A DNA stretch of 47,433 nucleotides from Goleter apudmare HA4340-LM2. Its GTDB lineage: Bacteria; Cyanobacteriota; Cyanobacteriia; Cyanobacteriales; Nostocaceae. The position numbers and the translations under genes are program-made. Below, piece by piece: positions 43,082 to 47,433 of the stretch; the stretch's first letter is position 1; every line of letters begins with the position of its first letter. The DNA lies in assembly GCA_019359495.1 (NCBI GenBank), contig JAHHHF010000006.1, forward strand, positions 1 to 47,433, read 5' to 3'. Under the pieces are notes generated by a model. That model was not told the origin of the DNA. It did no database searches and saw only the letters and a program-made list of their open reading frames with translations.

Positions 43082-43318
43082 GCGTTAAGTTGACACCAAT
43101 AAACCTAAGTGTACCCCTAAGTTATTTGTATTGAGCATGTTAAGTTTTTGAGAACACTGCGGAATTTTAAGTATTTTTTCTTGTGTTTATCGTTTTTTAT
43201 TTAGTAAACATCTAAAATTAAAGCCCTATTTTCCGTAGTTTTCCTAAAATATTTAAAGCTTTTTGTATATAAATTTTCTATTAAAAATGCTACTAATTCT
43301 CGACAAAACACAAGAGTT

Positions 43319-43429
43319 TGTTTTAAGCTTAAAACAGCATAAAAACATTCCACTTAAATAGAATTATTGTAGTTATATCAGGTAAAAAAGACGTTAATTA
43401 GTGTCAGTTACTTTCTTATTTAAGTGGAA
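43319..43429. promoter_or_regulatory. palindrome and long-range inverted repeat upstream of the PEP-CTERM gene
   Basis: TGTTTTAAGCTTAAAACA (43319-43336) is a perfect 18-base palindrome. TTCCACTTAAATA (43348-43360) and its exact complement TATTTAAGTGGAA (43417-43429) flank a stretch of 56 bases. Both precede the PEP-CTERM gene start at 43484. They are likely operator sites or a looped leader. Confidence 0.45.
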
Positions 43430-43483
43430 AACACAGCACAAAAATCAATCACGAAAAATAATTAATTATTTCCAGGAGAAACA

Positions 43484-44269
43484 ATGCTACTCAATCAGCT
43501 TAGAGGTTTTAGTAAATTATTTTGGGCTTTAGGTTTAGTTAGCTTGGGGTTATTCATGGCTCCTAACCCAGCTAAAGCCGCCACACTCATACCATTGAAA
43601 TCCCAAGATGCTAACCCAGGCTTTGATGATTTCGATTTCAGGGCACTAATAAACAACGGTGACTTTACAGAGTTATTTGTTGCCGAGGGTCGGATTGGTA
43701 ATAATAGTACAGGAACCGGAGAACGAGAACTAGGAATTAATACAGCAACTGGTGCAAATGTAGATCCTGGTAATTTTGCTTGGGGAAATGCTAAAGTCTG
43801 GGACTTCAATCTGGAATATACAGGTAGCCAGGTGACTTTCAAAGTTTTCGATGCTAACCAAACAATACAATTGTCTCAAGCTTTTAGCGGACCTGTAACA
43901 GACATCTATTTCCGCACCTTTGCTCAAAAAGGTAATAATAACAACCTGCAAAATGCTCTGTCCCTGACTGACCTAGTTTTCAATGGTGTGAGCATCGGGA
44001 GTTTAGCATCCGCAAGTACAAGCACCACTGCGGATGTAGATTATTTCCGTTTGGGTAAGATTTCCACTCCCTTCACACTAACTGGTAAAACCTCAATGAG
44101 TTGGGTGGGTACTGCACCTAGTCGTTCTAATCTGGCTTTTCAAATCAAAGTAGGTACTTCCAAATCAGTCCCAGAGCCTAGTGTACTGGGTGCTATTTTT
44201 GGGGTGACGATCGCAGGTGCAACTGCTGTGAAACGCAAAAAGGCAGCTATTCAGCAGGTTGAGATTTGA
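43484..44269 (+). CDS. PEP-CTERM exported protein
   Basis: A 261-residue secreted protein with a good ribosome site (AGGAGA). The signal peptide runs to about residue 32 (LFWALGLVSLGLFMAPNPAKA, cut before ATLIP). The mature part is a beta-rich domain of about 190 residues with many Gly/Asn/Thr (FNLEYTGSQVTFKVFDANQT, IYFRTFAQKGNN). The C-terminus has the sorting signature VPEP (about 230), a hydrophobic helix (SVLGAIFGVTIAGATAV) and KRKK. Such proteins are processed by an exosortase, often into the cell envelope or extracellular polysaccharide; no exosortase is in the window. A strong terminator follows. Confidence 0.88.
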   Translation: MLLNQLRGFSKLFWALGLVSLGLFMAPNPAKAATLIPLKSQDANPGFDDFDFRALINNGDFTELFVAEGRIGNNSTGTGERELGINTATGANVDPGNFAWGNAKVWDFNLEYTGSQVTFKVFDANQTIQLSQAFSGPVTDIYFRTFAQKGNNNNLQNALSLTDLVFNGVSIGSLASASTSTTADVDYFRLGKISTPFTLTGKTSMSWVGTAPSRSNLAFQIKVGTSKSVPEPSVLGAIFGVTIAGATAVKRKKAAIQQVEI

Positions 44270-44300
44270 TAGATTTGGGCACTAATACTAAAGATAAACA

Positions 44301-44331
44301 CGGTCAGGATTAATTAACCTGACCGTTTTTT
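44301..44331 (+). terminator. intrinsic terminator of the PEP-CTERM gene
   Basis: CGGTCAGG...CCTGACCG stem around TTAATTAA, directly followed by TTTTTT, 32 bases past the stop codon. Confidence 0.85.
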
Positions 44332-44401
44332 CATTATGGACTAGACACGATAGCATATACTGAGCATCGACCTTTGACAGCCAACGGCAAGGCAAATTCT
44401 T

Positions 44402-46147
44402 GTGCAACCAGTTGACTTTACTACCCTCACAGCTGCTTGTAGCGAAATCCGCGCTAACTGGCTACCATCAAGGACAGAGCAAGTTTACCAGCGCGATCGC
44501 TACACTATTCATGTGGCATTGCGTACCCTAAAACAACGGGCTTGGCTAGAGATTTCTTGGCATCCCCAAGCTGCACACATTTGCATTGGCGAGCCACCAC
44601 CGCGCATCCCTGATACCTTTACCTTTAGCCAGCAACTAGTACACCAATTGGGTGGTTTGGCCTTGGTGGGAATAGAAGCGATCGCTCCTTGGGAGAGGGT
44701 GATTGATTTACAATTTGCTCGCCGTCCGGGAGAAAGCCCTCTGTATCATGTCTACGCGGAAATCATGGGCAAATACAGCAATGTCATTCTCACCGATGAG
44801 AACAATCTGATTATCACCGCCGCCCATCAAGTCAGTCAGCAACAATCTAGTGTTCGTCCCATCCAAACCGGACAACCCTATGAAACACCACCCAAGCTGA
44901 CTGGTGCCGTTCCTAGTTTGAGTGAATCTTTAGAACGCTGGCAAGAAAGAGTTAGTTTAGTACCAGGAAGCATTAAGCGTCAGTTACTCAAAAGTTATAG
45001 CGGCTTGAGTGCAGCACTGATACATTTAATGGTGTACTCGGTGAATTTATCGCCAGACACTACCACCGATACCCTGACTCCCCAAGATTGGGAACGGCTA
45101 TTTCAAAGGTGGCAAGAATGGCTACAAGCTTTGGAAGCCAAAAAGTTTCACCCCGCTTGGACTCCATCTGGTTACACTGTCATGGGTTGGGGTGGAGTGA
45201 CAGATGCAACAGACATCCAAGAACTACTCAGCCGCTATTACACTGACCAACTCAATCAACAATTATTTTCCCAACTGCGACATCAGCTCAATCAGAAACT
45301 CAATAATATTCTGGTGAAGTTGCGCCACAAGGCTAAAACCTTTGAAGAACGCTTGCAGCAATCAGATCGAGCCGATGAATATCGCCAGAAAGCTGATTTG
45401 TTGATGGCTCATTTGCAAAACTGGGAGCCAGGGATGAAAGAAATTATCCTCCTTGACTTTGAGACTAATAAGCCAATAGCGATCGCTCTTCAGCCAGATA
45501 AAAACGCTGTGCAAAATGCCCAAGGTCTTTATAAGCAGCACCAAAAACTCAAACGTGCGCGTGCTGCTGTTGAACCGCTACTGTTGGATGTAAATACTGA
45601 AATCGCATATTTAGAACAGGTAGAATCAGCAATATCTCAGATAGAAAATTACCAAACAGCAGAAGATTTGCAAGCCCTAGAAGAAATTCGTGAGGAATTG
45701 ATTGGACAAAAGTATCTAGAAGATCCAGAACACCGCAGCCGTAGCGCCAACGCAGACGCCAGCACCAACTTCTACCGTTACCGCACTCCCAGTGGCTTTG
45801 AAGTATTAATCGGCCGCAATAATCGCCAAAATGACCAACTCACCTTTCGTGTAGCCGGGGATTATGACCTGTGGTTTCATGCTCAAGAAATTCCAGGGAG
45901 TCATGTATTACTGCGTCTAAAACCGGGGACTGTCCCAGAAGCAGCTGATTTGCAATTCGCTGCTAATCTAGCCACCTACTACAGCCGCGCTCGACAGAGT
46001 GACCAAGTACCAGTAGTTTATACCCAGCCCAAGCATGTCTACAAACCCAAGGGAGCCAAACCAGGAATTGCTATTTACAAGCAAGAGCGTATCCTCTGGG
46101 GACAACCGCAATTAGTAAGGAAGAGGGAATCGGAAAACGGAAAATAG
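44402..46147 (+). CDS. NFACT/RqcH family ribosome quality-control protein
   Basis: A 581-residue protein (GTG start) of the NEMF/FbpA/Caliban/Tae2 family; bacterial RqcH binds stalled 50S subunits and recruits tRNA-Ala to add C-terminal Ala tails. The NFACT-N domain (about 1-230) includes FTTLTAACSEIR and YHVYAEIMGKYSNVILTDENN. A middle helical coiled coil (about 285-430) follows. The C-terminal NFACT-R domain has FYRYRTPSGFEVLIGRNNRQND and DLWFHAQEIPGSHVLLR, with the conserved WFHA. The short Ala/Arg/Ser-rich linker HRSRSANADAST before it looks like dispersed-repeat sequence and may be a lineage-specific insertion. Some databases call such proteins fibronectin-binding. Confidence 0.9.
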   Translation: MQPVDFTTLTAACSEIRANWLPSRTEQVYQRDRYTIHVALRTLKQRAWLEISWHPQAAHICIGEPPPRIPDTFTFSQQLVHQLGGLALVGIEAIAPWERVIDLQFARRPGESPLYHVYAEIMGKYSNVILTDENNLIITAAHQVSQQQSSVRPIQTGQPYETPPKLTGAVPSLSESLERWQERVSLVPGSIKRQLLKSYSGLSAALIHLMVYSVNLSPDTTTDTLTPQDWERLFQRWQEWLQALEAKKFHPAWTPSGYTVMGWGGVTDATDIQELLSRYYTDQLNQQLFSQLRHQLNQKLNNILVKLRHKAKTFEERLQQSDRADEYRQKADLLMAHLQNWEPGMKEIILLDFETNKPIAIALQPDKNAVQNAQGLYKQHQKLKRARAAVEPLLLDVNTEIAYLEQVESAISQIENYQTAEDLQALEEIREELIGQKYLEDPEHRSRSANADASTNFYRYRTPSGFEVLIGRNNRQNDQLTFRVAGDYDLWFHAQEIPGSHVLLRLKPGTVPEAADLQFAANLATYYSRARQSDQVPVVYTQPKHVYKPKGAKPGIAIYKQERILWGQPQLVRKRESENGK

Positions 46148-46194
46148 AACTTGGTCTAAATACTTAGTACCGCAGTGAATTCAAAATTCGTCTT

Positions 46195-46370
46195 GAAAAG
46201 TTTCCTCGGTTGGGAAACCCCTCCGGGGAACGGCAGTCCACTTGGCGGCAGATCCCTTACGGGTTCAGCAGTCCCTCTACTTGGGGAAACCCCAAGATCG
46301 AGCTGCTTCACCGCACGTGTGGCTGCGCTCACCGCCTACAGAACTTTCCGCAAAATTCAAAATGAATACA
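46195..46370. repeat. small dispersed repeats
   Basis: GC-rich units such as GGAAACCCCTCCGGGGAACG, CTTGGGGAAACCCCAAG (perfect inverted repeat) and ACCGCACGTGTGGCTGCGCTCACCGCC. A related unit, TACTTGGGGAAAACCCAAG, recurs at about 46909. They are read through by an open frame that starts at 46175 but do not encode protein. Confidence 0.55.
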
Positions 46371-46399
46371 GCGTAAGCGTTTCGCTCATTTGGAATGGT

Positions 46400-46717
46400 A
46401 TGTCTCTAGCTGAATATAAATTAGATTATGTCGTAGCGATAAGAAGTAATCATGGAGTCTGGGTACCAGCAGGACAGAGCGTTAGGGCGAATAAGTGGTG
46501 TAAATTTGAGAGAACATTTAGCAATCAGAAATCAGAAATTAGATACATTAGGGAAATAATTTATGGTAAAAAAAGAGCCATAACTTACTGGGAAATAAAT
46601 ACTGATCCAGAAACCATGCCAGAGAATTCAACTTCTTTCGTAATGACAAATCTTCAAGGTAATCTCAAGAAAACTTTAGGGGATTTATATGGATTAAGAA
46701 CTTTGAATTTTTATTAA
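46400..46717 (+). pseudogene. IS701-like transposase fragment, truncated at both ends
   Basis: About 105 residues recognisable as the middle of an IS701/IS4-type DDE transposase: DYVVAIRSNHGVW, ANKWCKFERTFSNQKSEIRY, IYGKKRAITYWEI, SFVMTNLQGNLKKTLGDLYG and GLR. The fragment then departs from the expected WVEYGF continuation and stops (LNFY). The N-terminal half is replaced by dispersed repeats. It cannot be active. Confidence 0.7.
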
Positions 46718-46730
46718 TACTCCTAATTAG

Positions 46731-46984
46731 GGTCTACTGAATAAATGTTGATTTATCAATAATTTGGGGCTATTTCCCTACAAAAAGGTGCCTGTTTATA
46801 GGGGTATCAGGCTGAAAAATCTGGCATTTCTTATGGGTTAGGTCACAAAAAACCACAAAAAATCAGGATGAAACTATTGCCTGTTGCCTCTCTTGCAAAG
46901 TTGCTCTACTTGGGGAAAACCCAAGACCGCACTTTGCGCTATTCCCTATTGCCTACCCTCACGAGAAGACTTTTTCAGCAAGCC
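46731..46984. mobile_element. 254-base insertion-like element flanked by CTAATTAG
   Basis: Both sides carry CTAATTAG (46723-46730 and 46985-46992), and the inner ends are imperfect inverted repeats (GGTCTACTGAATAAA versus GGCTTGCTGAAAAAG). This fits a MITE or IS remnant with an 8-base target duplication, although CTAATTAG is itself a palindrome and could be part of the inverted repeats. No transposase is inside; a dispersed GC-rich repeat is. Confidence 0.5.
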
Positions 46985-47329
46985 CTAATTAGTAAACAAT
47001 ATTACATCTTTGTACCTGAAAAACATCTTCAATCCGTTCAAAAAATGTATTTTAAGTGCATACTAAATTAGTAACAATACTGAATTGTACACTCAACTTT
47101 GCAATGTCATTAAAAAAGTTTTACGAATACCTCATCAATTATTTATGCTTTAGACTTATCGTATGTATAAATCAACTATCAACAACGAACTCTTAAATAA
47201 TTAATGAGTTGATTTAGTGGCACATAAACCATAAACATGACTTTATGAAATTCATATTCCTGTTAGTAAGTCAGTTTCTTTAGCAAATTAGTCAATATAG
47301 CAGCCCTATTGGACTTTGGACAAAAAGAA

Positions 47330-47360
47330 GTTGGTTCGCGAGTATGACTCGCGAACCAAC
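47330..47360 (-). terminator. perfect 14-bp hairpin, probable terminator for a gene beyond the right edge
   Basis: GTTGGTTCGCGAGT-ATG-ACTCGCGAACCAAC is a perfect stem-loop. On the minus strand it is followed by TTCTTTTTG, so it would terminate a leftward transcript coming from outside the window. The surrounding 47072-47433 is AT-rich with no ORF. Confidence 0.5.
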
Positions 47361-47433
47361 AAACTAGTCATCAGAAATTACCCCAGTTATTTTACAAACT
47401 GAGTCAGACTGAGTTAAACCCCTAAAGCCTAAG

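Noticed and set aside
46175-46399. N-terminal part of the open frame leading into the IS701-like fragment
   Set aside because: It is translation of GC-rich dispersed repeats (GWETPPGNGSPLGG...) and not protein sequence; the transposase similarity begins only around 46400.
46868-47071. 67-codon plus-strand frame
   Set aside because: It runs from inside the 254-base insertion element across its right end and has repeat-like composition, with no homology I recognise.

Overview
The window reads as chromosomal DNA of a filamentous, probably heterocyst-forming (Nostocales) cyanobacterium. The octamer GCGATCGC (HIP1) is scattered throughout. Heptamer short tandem repeats (ATTCAAA) and small dispersed GC-rich repeats sit in AT-rich intergenic DNA. 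Many genes are cyanobacterial types: the bacteriocin-type transport-associated double cNMP-domain protein, acyl-ACP synthetase, DUF29, Uma2, PEP-CTERM, a YlqD-like protein and a short RtcB. The genus cannot be fixed from the sequence.

Layout. (1) 1-4426: the end of an ORF, a deviant-Walker ParA/MinD-like ATPase, an FHA-GAF protein, a 44-residue membrane peptide and an unrecognised 362-residue protein. (2) 4459-24984: a RiPP (ribosomally made, post-translationally modified peptide) cluster. YcaO and TfuA run leftward. A metallo-beta-lactamase-fold protein, a Nif11-leader precursor, a radical SAM/SPASM maturase, a 2OG-Fe(II) oxygenase, a tryptophan-halogenase-like flavoprotein and a PCMH/VAO-type flavoprotein run rightward. 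Converging from the far side are a two-ABC-plus-HlyD NHLM exporter with a C39 peptidase, a double cNMP-domain partner and an HExxH protein. (3) 25160-35291: a broken copper-protein fragment, tRNA-Ala(CGC), HAD hydrolase, methyltransferase, rtcB, patatin, the pyruvate dehydrogenase E2 subunit, a YlqD-like protein and acyl-ACP synthetase. (4) 35292-47433: two paralogous small proteins, recQ, DUF427, Uma2, DUF29, a sucrose-synthesis-like glycosyltransferase, a PEP-CTERM protein, an RqcH/NFACT protein and transposon debris.

How the cluster should work (inference). The 94-residue Nif11-like leader ends in AVAGG and is followed by the 12-residue core FYYGSGRNCSQW. The enzymes could install a thioamide or azoline (YcaO/TfuA), a radical-formed bond (rSAM), a hydroxyl (2OG oxygenase), a halogen on the C-terminal Trp (halogenase), and a benzylic oxidation of a core Tyr (PCMH-type flavoenzyme, whose relatives oxidise para-alkylphenols). 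The C39 domain would cut after Gly-Gly during export. A box related to CCTGAACTTTTCATAAC occurs three times at exact 22-base spacing upstream of the precursor and once upstream of the metallo-beta-lactamase gene, which suggests shared control. No single known compound obviously matches this enzyme set plus core, so this is the best candidate for a new system in the window.
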